A DNA stretch of 64,000 bases from Streptomyces hygroscopicus subsp. hygroscopicus (GCF_030269125.1 NZ_BSSM01000008.1:124001-188000); one strand, 5' to 3'; positions 52,239 through 61,299 are shown, counted from the first letter of the stretch. Made by a program: numbers and translations. The notes: a model not told the origin generated them from the sequence alone.

Positions 52239-53477
52239 GTGACCAGACGTCGCGGGCGTTCGGCAGCGGGCAGAGCGGTTCTCACGGTTGTCACGGCGCT
52301 CGGCGTACTGGCCGGCGCGGCCCTCGCGGGGGCGGCGCCGGCCGGTGCCGTGCCGGCGGGCAGGACCATCGTGCCGGGCGTCACCTACCGGCAGTTCGAC
52401 GTCCACGCGGCCGCGGGCACCACACACGCCCACCTGCTCACGGTCGACCTCGGCAATCCGCACGTGCGCGTCGACCTGCTGCACCCGGGCGCGGTCGCGT
52501 CCCGTGCCACGGTCTCCGCGATGGCGAACTCGGCGAAGGCGGTCGCGGGCGTCAACGGGGACTTCTTCGACATCACCGAGACCCAGCACCCGGGGGTGGA
52601 CCCCACCGGCGCGAGCGTGGGCCCGGCCGTCGCGAACGGGCAGGTGCTCAAGTCGGCGGTGCCGAAAGGGCAGCGGTTCGGTCCCGCGCTGCCGCCGGGC
52701 GCGACCACCGAGGACGTCCTCGGTGTCGGCACCGACCGCCGCGCCCGCATGGACCGCCTGTCCCTGACCGGCTCGGTGCGCACTCCGGAGGGCGAGCTGC
52801 CGCTGAAGGGCCTCAACCAGTACGCCCTGGCGGAGAACTCGGTCGGCGCGTACACCTCCCGCTGGGGCAGCGCCTCGCGCGAGCGGGCCGTCTGCGGCAC
52901 CGACACGGACCGGGGGGCGGGCTGCGGCTCCGACACGTACGAGGTGAGGGTGCGCGGCGGCCGGGTGGTCTCCGTCGCGAACACGCCGGGCAGCGGCGCC
53001 ATCCCGGCGGACACCACGGTCCTCGTGGGCCGTGAGAAGGGCGCCCGGGAACTGCGGAGACTGGCGGTCGGGGACGCGGTGTCGGTCACCCACGCGCTGG
53101 TCGCGGCGGCCTCCAGGGTCGCCTACGCCTTCGCGCTCGGCGGCTTCCCGGTGCTGCGCGACGGCAAGCCGCTGTCCGGACTGGACGACACCGCCTCCGC
53201 GGTGCGCACGATCGTGGGCTTCGACGACGGCGGACGGCGACTGCTGCTCCTGGCCCTCGACGGCGCCGCGGCCTACCGGTCCGGCCTGACGGTCGCCGAA
53301 GAGGCCACCACCATGCGGTCGTTGGGCGCGTCCGACGCGTTCAACCTGGACGGCGGAGGCTCCAGCGAGATGGTCACCCGGGACGCGGGCGGGGCCGCGG
53401 TGACGGTCCGCAACCATCCGAGCGGCGGCGCCGAGCGGCCCGTGGCGAACGGGGTCGGTGTCTTCGCCACGGGCTGA
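52239..53477 (+). CDS. Secreted phosphodiester glycosidase-like (NAGPA) protein
   Basis: The 412-residue protein has a twin-arginine-like or Sec signal peptide (MTRRRGRSAAGRAVLTVVTALGVLAG core, then alanine-rich) and a NAGPA/phosphodiester glycosidase domain. The key motifs are VNGDFFDI near residue 104, AFALGGFPVLRDG near 290 and the C-terminal NLDGGGSSEMV near 370. Family members cleave N-acetylglucosamine-1-phosphodiester links, some in spore coat or cell wall polymers. GTG at 52239 has AGGGGG upstream. It should act outside the cell. It ends 10 bases from a convergent small gene. Confidence 0.9.
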   Translation: MTRRRGRSAAGRAVLTVVTALGVLAGAALAGAAPAGAVPAGRTIVPGVTYRQFDVHAAAGTTHAHLLTVDLGNPHVRVDLLHPGAVASRATVSAMANSAKAVAGVNGDFFDITETQHPGVDPTGASVGPAVANGQVLKSAVPKGQRFGPALPPGATTEDVLGVGTDRRARMDRLSLTGSVRTPEGELPLKGLNQYALAENSVGAYTSRWGSASRERAVCGTDTDRGAGCGSDTYEVRVRGGRVVSVANTPGSGAIPADTTVLVGREKGARELRRLAVGDAVSVTHALVAAASRVAYAFALGGFPVLRDGKPLSGLDDTASAVRTIVGFDDGGRRLLLLALDGAAAYRSGLTVAEEATTMRSLGASDAFNLDGGGSSEMVTRDAGGAAVTVRNHPSGGAERPVANGVGVFATG

Positions 53478-53487
53478 CCCGCTCGGC

Positions 53488-53682
53488 TCACGGCCGCAGG
53501 CTGCTCACCAGGGCGGCCGTCGCGTCGAGCCCGTTGTGGATGGTGGGCGCCATGCTCGTACACGCCAGGTAGAAGCCGAGCAGCATGCAGACCAGACCGT
53601 GGGAGACCTTCAGCGAACCATTGCGCATGAAGATCACGGCCAGGATCAGGAGCAGCAGCACCACAGAGATGGAAATCGCCAT
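53488..53682 (-). CDS. Small two-helix membrane protein
   Basis: The 64-residue protein consists of an N-terminal hydrophobic helix (SISVVLLLLILAVIFM), a short polar turn (RNGSLKVSHG) and a second hydrophobic helix (LVCMLLGFYLACTSMA), then a short tail (NGLDATAALVSSLRP). It should be an integral membrane hairpin. The sequence resembles a family common in actinobacteria with no assigned role. ATG at 53682 has GGAGGAGG. It is followed by convergent genes and preceded by an acyl-CoA dehydrogenase gene, 119 bases away. Confidence 0.85.
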   Translation of the reverse strand: MAISISVVLLLLILAVIFMRNGSLKVSHGLVCMLLGFYLACTSMAPTIHNGLDATAALVSSLRP

Positions 53683-53801
53683 CGGGAACCTCCTCCGCCA
53701 CGCCCAGAAGCGGCGTTCGGCCGCAAGTGTGGCGTAGCGGAGGGTTCCGCCGGGCGGCTGACGTGTCCTCCGATCGTGTGGTGTCTCGGGCGGTACGGGG
53801 C

Positions 53802-54875
53802 CTACGGGGCCCGCAGATCGACGAGTTCGGCCAGGGCCTGGCGATGGGCGCCCGCGCTGCCGAAGGCGAGGGAGCCGGCCTTGGCCCGCTTCAGGCACAG
53901 GTGCACGGGGTGCTCCCAGGTCATACCGATCCCGCCGTGCAGCTGGAGCGCCTCCTCGGCGGCGCGGACGGCGACGGGCGCGGCGTATGCCTGGGCGACG
54001 GCCACCGTGATGTCGGCGTCCTCGCCCGTGGCCAGTGCGTCGGCGGCGGCGCGTGCGGCGGCCCGCAGGCTGACCACCTCCAGCCACAGCTGGGCGAGCC
54101 GGTGCTTGAGCGCCTGGAAACCGCCGACCGGCCGGTTGAACTGCTTGCGCTCCTTGAGATAGCGCACCGTCTCGGTCAAGGCCCAGTCGGCGAGACCCAG
54201 TTGCTCGGAGGCGAGCAGTCCGGCGGCGGCGCGCAGGGCCCGTCGCACGGCGGGCTCGGCGTCGCCGAGGCGCCGGCCGGTGGCGCCGTCGAGGGTGACG
54301 GTGGCGAGCGGCCGGGTGAGGTCCAGCGAGGTCTGCGGGGTGCGGGTGACGGCGTCGGCGGCCACGGCGTACAGGCCGCCGTCGTCGGCCGGGACGAGCA
54401 GCACGTCCGCGGCGGCCGCGTCCGCGATGCCGGTCAACTCGCCGTGCAGGGTGCCGTCCCTGAGTCGTACGGCCCGCGCGGCGGCGCCGGGACCCAGGTG
54501 CAGACCGACGGCGAGCACGCCGATGGTGCGCCCGGTCGCGAGTTCGCCGAGCAGTTCCTCGTCGCCGCAGGCGAGCAGCGCCTCGGTGGCCACGACCGCG
54601 CTGGTGAGATAGGGCACCGGCGCGACCGCCCGGCCCAACTCCTCCAGCACGACGGCGGCTTCGCGGTGCGAGGCACCCTGGCCGCCCAACGCCTCGGGGA
54701 TCAGGAGCCCGGCGAGGCCCATGCTCACGGCGAGGGACTTCCACAGGTCGAGGTCGTGCGGGGCCGCCGACTCGGCGCGCGCGATGACCTCGGCCGCGGC
54801 GCAGTGGTCGGTGAGCAGGTCCCGTACGGCCGCCCGCAGCGCCTCTTCCTCCTCCGAGTACAGCAGGTCGGTCAT
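53802..54875 (-). CDS. Acyl-CoA dehydrogenase, small subunit type
   Basis: The 357-residue protein is an acyl-CoA dehydrogenase family member. The N-terminal helices begin LLYSEEEEALRAAVRDLL; the C-terminal domain has YLKERKQFNRPVGGFQALKH near residue 245 and ALQLHGGIGMTWEHPVHLCLKRA near 315 (cores), where the WEHP motif replaces the usual catalytic glutamate region. The FAD/substrate loop is poorly conserved. Such short members pair with a larger subunit to form alpha2beta2 enzymes, as in steroid or side-chain oxidation in actinobacteria. It overlaps the next upstream dehydrogenase gene by four bases (ATGA), so a heteromer is likely. Confidence 0.9.
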   Translation of the reverse strand: MTDLLYSEEEEALRAAVRDLLTDHCAAAEVIARAESAAPHDLDLWKSLAVSMGLAGLLIPEALGGQGASHREAAVVLEELGRAVAPVPYLTSAVVATEALLACGDEELLGELATGRTIGVLAVGLHLGPGAAARAVRLRDGTLHGELTGIADAAAADVLLVPADDGGLYAVAADAVTRTPQTSLDLTRPLATVTLDGATGRRLGDAEPAVRRALRAAAGLLASEQLGLADWALTETVRYLKERKQFNRPVGGFQALKHRLAQLWLEVVSLRAAARAAADALATGEDADITVAVAQAYAAPVAVRAAEEALQLHGGIGMTWEHPVHLCLKRAKAGSLAFGSAGAHRQALAELVDLRAP

Positions 54876-56053
54876 CGGGCCAGGTCCTTCCAGGCGACGT
54901 CCTTGTCGGTGCGCGGCTCGGCGGGCAGCCCGAGTACGCGCTCGGCGACGATGTTCAGCAGGACCTCGCTGGTCCCGCCCTCGATGCTGTTGCCCTTGGA
55001 CCGCAGGTAGCGGTAACCGGCGTCGCGGCCGGTGAAGTCGACCAGCTCCGGTCGGCGCATGGTCCAGTCGTCGTACAACAGTCCCTCCTCGCCGAGGAGT
55101 TCGACCTCCAGGCCGCTGATCTCCTGGTTGAGGCGGGCGAACGCGAGTTTCATGCCGGCGCCTTCGGGGCCGGGCTGGCCGACGACGAGCTGCTGGCGCA
55201 GGCGTTCGCCGGTGAGGCGGGCGACCTCGGCCTCCACCCAGAGCTTCAGCAGGCGCTGGTGCAGGTCGTGGGTGCGCAGGTCCGGGCGTTCCCGCCAGGT
55301 CTTCGACACCGGGCCGATCATGCCGCCCTCGCGGGGCAGCCGCATGCCGCCGATGGCGACGCGTTCGTTGTTCAGCGTGGTCTGCGCGACCCGCCAGCCG
55401 TCGCCGACGTCGCCGAGCCGACGGGAGTCGGGGATGCGCACGTCGGTGAGGAAGACCTCGTTGAACTCGGCCTCGCCGGTGATCTGCCGCAGCGGCCGGA
55501 CCTCGACGCCGGGGTCGGTCATGTCGCAGACGAAGTAGGTGATGCCCTGGTGCTTGGGCACGTCCGGGTCGGTGCGGGCGATCAGGATGGCCCAGCGGGC
55601 GAGATGGGCGCTGGAGGTCCACACCTTCTGCCCGTTGACCACCCAGGCGTCGCCCTCGCGGACGGCCCGGGTGCCGAGCGCGGCCAGGTCGGACCCGGCG
55701 CCGGGCTCGCTGAACAGCTGGCACCAGACCTCCTCGCCCGTCCAGAGGGGGCGCAGATAGCGGCGCTTCTGCTCCTCGGTGCCGTACTTGAGGATCGTCG
55801 GCGCGGCCATGCCGAGGCCGATGCCGATCCGCCGGGGGTCGTTGTCGGGGGCTCCCGCCGCCTCCAACTCGGCGTCGACGACGACTTGGAGGGAACGCGG
55901 CGCGCCGAGTCCGCCCAGTCCCTGCGGGTAGTGCACCCAGGCGAGGCCCGCGTCGAAGCGGGCGCGCAGGAAGTCGAGCCGCTCGGTCCGTCCGGGTGGG
56001 TTGGCCGCCAGGAACTCCCTGGTACGGTCGCGCAGTTCGTCGGCGTCGCTCAC
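54872..56053 (-). CDS. Acyl-CoA dehydrogenase, large subunit type
   Basis: The 393-residue protein has normal family motifs: WCQLFSEPGAGSDLAALGTRA near residue 115, VNGQKVWTSSAHLARWAILIART near 145 and SKGNSIEGGTSEVLLNIVAERVLG near 360 (cores). The GTG start at 56053 overlaps the stop of the quinone oxidoreductase gene and its stop overlaps the next start, so the three genes form one coupled operon. The likely reaction is alpha-beta desaturation of an acyl-CoA, perhaps with a branched or cyclic substrate. Confidence 0.93.
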   Translation of the reverse strand: MSDADELRDRTREFLAANPPGRTERLDFLRARFDAGLAWVHYPQGLGGLGAPRSLQVVVDAELEAAGAPDNDPRRIGIGLGMAAPTILKYGTEEQKRRYLRPLWTGEEVWCQLFSEPGAGSDLAALGTRAVREGDAWVVNGQKVWTSSAHLARWAILIARTDPDVPKHQGITYFVCDMTDPGVEVRPLRQITGEAEFNEVFLTDVRIPDSRRLGDVGDGWRVAQTTLNNERVAIGGMRLPREGGMIGPVSKTWRERPDLRTHDLHQRLLKLWVEAEVARLTGERLRQQLVVGQPGPEGAGMKLAFARLNQEISGLEVELLGEEGLLYDDWTMRRPELVDFTGRDAGYRYLRSKGNSIEGGTSEVLLNIVAERVLGLPAEPRTDKDVAWKDLAR

Positions 56054-57015
56054 GCTGCCCCCTCCGTCACCACGGCGATCCGGCCGGTGCTGCGGCCGTC
56101 CGCCACCTTCTGCACGGCGCCCGCGGCGCCGCCGAGCGGTACCCGCTCGCTCACCAGCGGTTTGATCGCACCGCGCGCGGCCAGCTCGGTCAGCTGCTCG
56201 TGGCACTGCCGGACCAGCTCGGGGTCCTTGGTGTTGTACAGGCCCCAGTGGAGGCCCAGGATCGAGTAGTTCTTCACCAGGGCGTGGTTGAGCGCCGGGG
56301 TGGGGATGGTGCCGCTCGCGAAGCCGACGACCACGATCCGGCCCTCGAAGGCGGCCAGCTTGGCGGACTGGGCGTAGGACTCGCCGCCGACGGGGTCGTA
56401 GATCACATCGGCGCCGCGCCCGCCGGTGGCCTCCTTCACGGTGGCGACGACGTCCTCGGCGCGCCGGTCCACGACCACGTCGCAGCCCAGCTCCCGGGCG
56501 ACGGCGGCCTTCTCGGCCCCGCCGACCACACCGATCACGGTGGCGCCGGCCGCCTTGCCGAGCTGCACGGCCGCGCTGCCCACGCCCCCGGCCGCGGCAT
56601 GCACCAGCAGGGTCTCCCCCGCTTCGATGCGGGCCCGGCGGTGCAGCCCGAACCAGCCGGTCTGGTAGCCGATGTGCAGCGCGGCGGCCTCGGCGTCGTC
56701 CAGCGCCCCGGGCGCGGGCAGCAGGGCCGCCGCGTCGGCGACGGCGTACTCGGCGAAACCGCCGTACGGGAGCGCGGGGGTGGCGATCACCCGGCGGCCG
56801 TCCTCGGTCTCGCCGCAGATCTCCACGCCCGGCGTGAACGGCAGCGGCGGGCGCACCTGGTACTGGCCCCGGCACAGCAGCGCGTCCGGGAAGTTGACGT
56901 TGGCCGCCCGCACCCGCAGCAGCACCTGGCCGTCGCCCGGGACGGGCCGCTCCGTCTCCGCGAGCCGCATCACCTCGCTCGGCTCACCGTTCTCGTGCAC
57001 CTGCCATGCCTGCAT
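56050..57015 (-). CDS. NADPH:quinone oxidoreductase-like MDR enzyme
   Basis: The 321-residue protein is a zinc-free medium-chain dehydrogenase/reductase. It has VRAANVNFPDALLCRGQYQVRPP near residue 35, HAAAGGVGSAAVQLGKAAGA near 140 as nucleotide-binding motif, and YDPVGGESYAQS near 205 (cores). It probably reduces a quinone or an enoyl group with NADPH. ATG at 57015 has TGGAGG upstream. It is the first gene of the acyl-CoA oxidation operon, with an inverted repeat overlapping its promoter. Confidence 0.92.
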   Translation of the reverse strand: MQAWQVHENGEPSEVMRLAETERPVPGDGQVLLRVRAANVNFPDALLCRGQYQVRPPLPFTPGVEICGETEDGRRVIATPALPYGGFAEYAVADAAALLPAPGALDDAEAAALHIGYQTGWFGLHRRARIEAGETLLVHAAAGGVGSAAVQLGKAAGATVIGVVGGAEKAAVARELGCDVVVDRRAEDVVATVKEATGGRGADVIYDPVGGESYAQSAKLAAFEGRIVVVGFASGTIPTPALNHALVKNYSILGLHWGLYNTKDPELVRQCHEQLTELAARGAIKPLVSERVPLGGAAGAVQKVADGRSTGRIAVVTEGAA

Positions 57016-57058
57016 ACGGGGCCTCCACGCGACCGCATCGTCCGACCGGATCGTTCGC

Positions 57059-57075
57059 ATACTAAGCGGTCGCTT
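57059..57075 (-). promoter_or_regulatory. Operator and -10 box of the acyl-CoA oxidation operon
   Basis: AAGCG-GT-CGCTT (57064-57075) is an inverted repeat with 5-bp arms and a two-base centre. On the minus strand it overlaps by one base a -10-like hexamer TAGTAT (57064-57059), 44 bases upstream of the start codon. The repeat resembles TetR-type operators in front of fatty-acid oxidation genes; the adjoining XRE-cupin protein is another candidate binder. Confidence 0.5.
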
Positions 57076-57103
57076 GCCCGGGAGGGAACACCTCACGGGC
57101 GGC

Positions 57104-57679
57104 TCACTTGCGCGCCGCCGGGCGCGCCCGCACATGCATCCGCTCCCCCTGCGGCCCGAACAGGCTCAGGAACTCCACCGGCCCCTCGCCCGCCGACCCG
57201 AACCAGTGCGGCACCCGGGTGTCGAACTCGGCCGCCTCCCCGGCCGCCAGCACCACGTCGTGCTCGCCGAGCACCAGCCGCAGCCGCCCGGACAGCACGT
57301 ACAGCCACTCGTACCCCTCGTGGCTGCGCGGCTCCGGCTCCTCCGTGCGCCTCGGTTCGAGCACCTTGAAGGCCTGGAGGCCGCCGGGCTGGCGGGTCAG
57401 CGGCCAGAAGGTGCGGCCGTGCCGCCGCAGGGGCTCCGCCCGCACCCGGGGGTCGCCGACCGGCGGCGCGCCGACCAGTTCGTCCAGCGGGACCTGGTGG
57501 GCCTGGGCGATCGGCAGCAGCAGCTCCAGGCTGGGCCTGCGCAGCCCGGACTCCAGCCGCGACAGGGTGCTCACGGAGATGCCGGTGGCCTGGGACAGCG
57601 CCGCCAGGGTCACCTGCCGTTCCCTGCGGATCCGCCGCAGCCGGGGACCCACCTCCGCCAGGACGTCTTCGGTACTCAT
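57104..57679 (-). CDS. XRE-family regulator with cupin domain
   Basis: The 191-residue protein has an N-terminal helix-turn-helix (residues 10-65, VTLAALSQATGISVSTLSRLESG core) and a C-terminal cupin sensor (115-185, HEGYEWLYVLSGRLRLVLGEHDVVLAAGEA by its core WLYVLSGRLRLVLGEHD). Such proteins bind small metabolites and repress nearby genes. A promoter with TTGACA and TGCAAT lies so close that the transcript should begin at the ATG, and no ribosome-binding site is present, so leaderless translation is likely. The downstream operon on the same strand is the probable target. Confidence 0.9.
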   Translation of the reverse strand: MSTEDVLAEVGPRLRRIRRERQVTLAALSQATGISVSTLSRLESGLRRPSLELLLPIAQAHQVPLDELVGAPPVGDPRVRAEPLRRHGRTFWPLTRQPGGLQAFKVLEPRRTEEPEPRSHEGYEWLYVLSGRLRLVLGEHDVVLAAGEAAEFDTRVPHWFGSAGEGPVEFLSLFGPQGERMHVRARPAARK

Positions 57680-57685
57680 GCGCGC

Positions 57686-57714
57686 ATTGCAGTTTCGGCA
57701 ACGGTGTTTGTCAA
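57686..57714 (-). promoter_or_regulatory. Promoter for a leaderless XRE-cupin transcript, with inverted repeat
   Basis: On the minus strand, TTGACA (57714-57709) and TGCAAT (57691-57686) are spaced by 17 bases. The expected start point, seven bases on, is the A of the ATG at 57679. The repeat TTGC-N7-GCAA (57687-57701) overlaps the -10 box and could be an autoregulatory site. Confidence 0.6.
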
Positions 57715-57801
57715 TCCCACGACGCCGGGGCCTCCGTGCGCGCACCCCTCGGCACGGCACGTCCGGGTGTGGACCCCCCGCCTCCGGTGCACTCTGAGGG
57801 C

Positions 57802-59340
57802 ATGCTGCTGTCCCGGCTCGCCCAGGTGTCCCGGGAGGTGGCCGCGACGGCGGCTCGGTCCCGCAAGATCGCGCTGCTCGCGGAGCTGTTCCGGGAGGCG
57901 GACGCGGACGACGTGCCGATCGTCATCCCGTACCTCGCCGGACGGCTGCCGCAGGGCCGGCTGGGCGTCGGCTGGAAGGTGCTGGGCCGCCGGGTCCCGC
58001 CCGCCGCCGAGCCCACCCTCACCGTCCGGGCGGTCGACGCGGCCCTCACCGGCCTGGGCGAGGTCTCCGGGGCCGGCTCCCAGGGCGAGCGCGCCCGGCT
58101 CGTGGGCGCGCTGATGGGCGCGGCCACCGAGGACGAGCAGCGCTTCCTGCTCGGCCTGCTGACCGGCGAGGTCCGCCAGGGCGCCCTGGACGCGGTCGCG
58201 GTGGAGGGCCTCGCGCGGGCGACCGGCGCGCCGGCGGAGGACGTACGGCGGGCGGTGATGCTGTCGGGCTCGCTCCAGACGGTCGCGCGGGCCCTGCTGG
58301 GCGAGGGACCCGCCGCGCTCGACCGGTTCCGGCTCACGGTCGGCCGCCCGGTGCTGCCGATGCTGGCGCACAGCGCCTCCTCCGTCGCCGAGGCGGTCGG
58401 GAAACTGGGCGCCTGCGCGGTGGAGGAGAAGCTGGACGGCATCCGGGTGCAGGTGCACCGGGACGGCGACACGGTCCGCGTGCACACCCGCACCCTGGAC
58501 GACATCACCGCCCGGCTGCCCGAGGTGACGGCCGCCGCGCTGGAGTTGGGGGGTGAACGGTTCATCCTGGACGGCGAGGTGATCTCCTTCGACGCGGCCG
58601 GGCGGCCCCGCTCCTTCCAGGAGACGGCGGGCCGGGTCGGCTCCCGCACGGACGTGGCGCGGGCGGCCGGACAGGTCCCGGTCTCCCCCGTCTTCTTCGA
58701 CGTCCTCGCCGCCGACGGCCGCGATCTGCTCGACCTGCCCTTCGCCGAGCGGCACGCGGAGCTGGCCCGGCTGGTGCCCGAGCCGATGCGGGTACGGCGG
58801 ACGCTGGCCGAGGGCGCCGCGGACATCCCGGCGGCGGAACGCTTCCTCGCCGACACCCTGGCCCGCGGCCACGAGGGCGTGGTGGTGAAGTCGCTGGCCG
58901 CCCCCTACAGCGCGGGCCGGCGTGGCGCCGCCTGGCTCAAGGTCAAGCCGGTGCACACCCTCGACCTGGTGGTGCTGGCCGCCGAGTGGGGCCACGGCAG
59001 GCGCACCGGCCGCCTGTCCAACCTCCACCTCGGCGCCCGCACGGCGGACGGCGGCTTCGCGATGCTCGGCAAGACCTTCAAGGGCATGACGGACGCGATG
59101 CTCGCCTGGCAGACCGAGCGCCTCCGGCGGCTGGCGGTCGAGGACGACGGCCGGGTGGTACGGGTGCGCCCCGAACTCGTCGTGGAGATCGCCTACGACG
59201 GCCTCCAGCGCTCCTCCCGCTACCCGGCCGGGGTCACCCTGCGCTTCGCCCGCGTGGTCCGCTACCGCGAGGACAAGGCCCCGGGGGAGGCCGATACGGT
59301 GGAGGCCCTGCTCGCCGCCCACCCGGAGGTCACACCGTGA
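57802..59340 (+). CDS. ATP-dependent DNA ligase
   Basis: The 512-residue protein is an ATP-dependent DNA ligase with an N-terminal DNA-binding domain (1-185), nucleotidyltransferase domain (186-400) and OB fold (400-512). The adenylated lysine is Lys210 in EEKLDGIRVQVH; RFILDGEVISFD near 255 and HEGVVVKSLAAPYSAG near 355 are motifs III-like and IV, and AAWLKVKPVHTLDLVV near 375 is motif V. It is an archaeal/LigB-type enzyme that Streptomyces carry besides the NAD-dependent LigA, used in repair. ATG at 57802 has TGAGGG. It overlaps the NUDIX gene by four bases. Confidence 0.95.
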   Translation: MLLSRLAQVSREVAATAARSRKIALLAELFREADADDVPIVIPYLAGRLPQGRLGVGWKVLGRRVPPAAEPTLTVRAVDAALTGLGEVSGAGSQGERARLVGALMGAATEDEQRFLLGLLTGEVRQGALDAVAVEGLARATGAPAEDVRRAVMLSGSLQTVARALLGEGPAALDRFRLTVGRPVLPMLAHSASSVAEAVGKLGACAVEEKLDGIRVQVHRDGDTVRVHTRTLDDITARLPEVTAAALELGGERFILDGEVISFDAAGRPRSFQETAGRVGSRTDVARAAGQVPVSPVFFDVLAADGRDLLDLPFAERHAELARLVPEPMRVRRTLAEGAADIPAAERFLADTLARGHEGVVVKSLAAPYSAGRRGAAWLKVKPVHTLDLVVLAAEWGHGRRTGRLSNLHLGARTADGGFAMLGKTFKGMTDAMLAWQTERLRRLAVEDDGRVVRVRPELVVEIAYDGLQRSSRYPAGVTLRFARVVRYREDKAPGEADTVEALLAAHPEVTP

Positions 59341-59810
59341 CGGTGCGTACGACGAAGCGCAGCGCGGGACTGCTGGTGTACCGGCACACCGGCGAGGGCC
59401 TGGAAGTCCTGCTCGGCCATATGGGCGGCCCGCTCTGGGCGAGGAAGGAGGCCGGCGCCTGGACGGTCCCCAAGGGCGAGTACGAGGGCGACGAACCCGC
59501 GTGGGAGGCGGCCCGGCGGGAGTTCCAGGAGGAGCTGGGCCTCACGCCGCCCGACGGGGAGGCCGTACCGCTCGGCGAGGTCGTCCAGCGCAACGGCAAG
59601 GTCGTCACGGCCTGGGCGCTGCGCGGGGACCCGGACCTGACCGCCTTCAGTCCCGGCACCTTCAGCATGGAGTGGCCCCCGCGCTCGGGACGGCGGGCGG
59701 AGTTCCCCGAGCTGGACCGGGTGGCCTGGCTCGGCCTGGACCGGGCCCGCGAGGTGATCGTCACGGCGCAGGCCGCGTTTCTCGACCGGCTGACGGAGCA
59801 CTCGGGCTGA
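59337..59810 (+). CDS. NUDIX hydrolase
   Basis: The 157-residue protein has the NUDIX box within residues 49-72 (GE...REFQEELGL pattern, with the glutamates for magnesium). The N-terminal SAGLLVYRHTGEGLEVLLGHMGG and WTVPKGEY segments match the predicted diadenosine polyphosphate or phosphate-ester-type NUDIX group. It shares an overlap of four bases (GTGA) with the DNA ligase gene. It could sanitise nucleotides or cleave ligase by-products; the substrate is unknown. Confidence 0.93.
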   Translation: MTVRTTKRSAGLLVYRHTGEGLEVLLGHMGGPLWARKEAGAWTVPKGEYEGDEPAWEAARREFQEELGLTPPDGEAVPLGEVVQRNGKVVTAWALRGDPDLTAFSPGTFSMEWPPRSGRRAEFPELDRVAWLGLDRAREVIVTAQAAFLDRLTEHSG

Positions 59811-59887
59811 ACAGGCGACCTGGCGTTGCGTCCCGGCGGGCCGCGCGCGAAGGTCGAATCACAACCCGCTTCCAGGGGAGGTCGGCC

Positions 59888-61273
59888 ATGCCCATCGCGA
59901 CGGTGAACCCGGCGAACGGCGAGACGCTCAAGACGTACGAGCCCATGGGCGAGGAGGAGCTGGAACGCCGGCTCCAGCTCGCCGAGGCCACGTTCCGCAC
60001 GTACCGGACGACCCCGTTCGCCGAGCGCGCCCGGCTGCTGGACAGGGCCGCCGATCTGCTGGACGAGGACCGGCAGGAGATCGGCAGGATCATGACCACC
60101 GAGATGGGCAAGCCGGTCAAGCAGTCCCGCGCGGAGGCCGCCAAGTGCGCCAAGGCCATGCGCTGGTACGCCGAGCACGCCGAGGCCCTGCTCGCCGACG
60201 AGGAGCCCGCCGAGGCGGACGTCCGCGACTCCGGGGCGACGCGGGTGCGGGTGCGCTACCGGCCGCTCGGCCCGGTGCTCGCGGTGATGCCGTGGAACTT
60301 CCCGCTCTGGCAGGTGGTGCGGTTCGCCGCGCCCGCGCTGATGGCGGGCAACGTGGGGCTGCTCAAGCACGCCTCGAACGTCCCGCAGACCGCCTTGTAC
60401 CTGGAGGACCTGTTCCACCGGGCGGGCTTCCCGGAGGGCTGCTTCCAGACGCTGCTGATCGGCTCCGCCGCGGTGGACGACATCCTGCGCGACGAGCGGG
60501 TCAAGGCGGCCACCCTGACGGGCAGCGAACCGGCCGGGCGGGCCGTCGCGTCCACCGCCGGGGAGATGATCAAGAAGACGGTCCTGGAGCTGGGAGGCAG
60601 CGACCCGTTCGTGGTCATGCCCTCCGCCGACGTCGACCGTGCCGCCGAGGTGGCGGTGACCGCGCGGGTGCAGAACAACGGGCAGTCCTGCATCGCCGCC
60701 AAGCGGTTCATCGTGCACAGCGACGTCTACGACGCCTTCGCCGAGCGGTTCGTCGCCGGCATGAAGGCGCTCAGGCTCGGCGACCCGCTGGAGGAGGACA
60801 CCGAGGTCGGGCCGCTCTCCAGCGAGCAGGGGCGCGAGGACCTGGAGGAGCTGGTCGACGACGCGCGGCGCAGCGGGGCCGAGGTGCTGTGCGGCGGAGC
60901 CCGCCCGGACGGCCCCGGCTGGTACTACCCGCCGACCGTGCTCGCCGGGATCACCCGGGAGATGCGCATCCACCGCGAGGAGGCGTTCGGACCGGTCGCC
61001 ACGCTGTACCGGGCGGAGGATCTGGACGAGGCCCTGCTCATCGCCAACGACACGCCGTTCGGGCTGAGTTCGAACGTCTGGACGCGGGAGGAGAGCGAAG
61101 TCGAGCGGTTCGCGCGGGACCTGGAGGCCGGGGCGGTGTACGTCAACGGGATGACCGCGTCCCACCCGGCGTTCCCCTTCGGCGGGGTGAAGCGCTCGGG
61201 GTACGGGCGTGAGCTGTCCGGGCACGGAATGCGGGAGTTCTGCAACATCACCACGGTTTGGCAGAGTGCGTGA
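59888..61273 (+). CDS. NAD(P)-dependent succinate-semialdehyde dehydrogenase-like enzyme
   Basis: The 461-residue aldehyde dehydrogenase has the catalytic Cys268 (NNGQSCIAAKRF), the general base in VLELGGSDPFVV near residue 237 and MPWNFPLWQVVRFAAPALMAGN near 135 (core MPWNFPLWQ). Length and motifs fit GabD/succinate-semialdehyde dehydrogenases, acting on a small aldehyde. ATG at 59888 has GGGGAGG seven bases upstream; longer frames run through the NUDIX gene. It is not tightly coupled to its neighbours. Confidence 0.93.
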   Translation: MPIATVNPANGETLKTYEPMGEEELERRLQLAEATFRTYRTTPFAERARLLDRAADLLDEDRQEIGRIMTTEMGKPVKQSRAEAAKCAKAMRWYAEHAEALLADEEPAEADVRDSGATRVRVRYRPLGPVLAVMPWNFPLWQVVRFAAPALMAGNVGLLKHASNVPQTALYLEDLFHRAGFPEGCFQTLLIGSAAVDDILRDERVKAATLTGSEPAGRAVASTAGEMIKKTVLELGGSDPFVVMPSADVDRAAEVAVTARVQNNGQSCIAAKRFIVHSDVYDAFAERFVAGMKALRLGDPLEEDTEVGPLSSEQGREDLEELVDDARRSGAEVLCGGARPDGPGWYYPPTVLAGITREMRIHREEAFGPVATLYRAEDLDEALLIANDTPFGLSSNVWTREESEVERFARDLEAGAVYVNGMTASHPAFPFGGVKRSGYGRELSGHGMREFCNITTVWQSA

Positions 61274-61299
61274 GGTATGCGCGGCTACCATCTTCTTTT

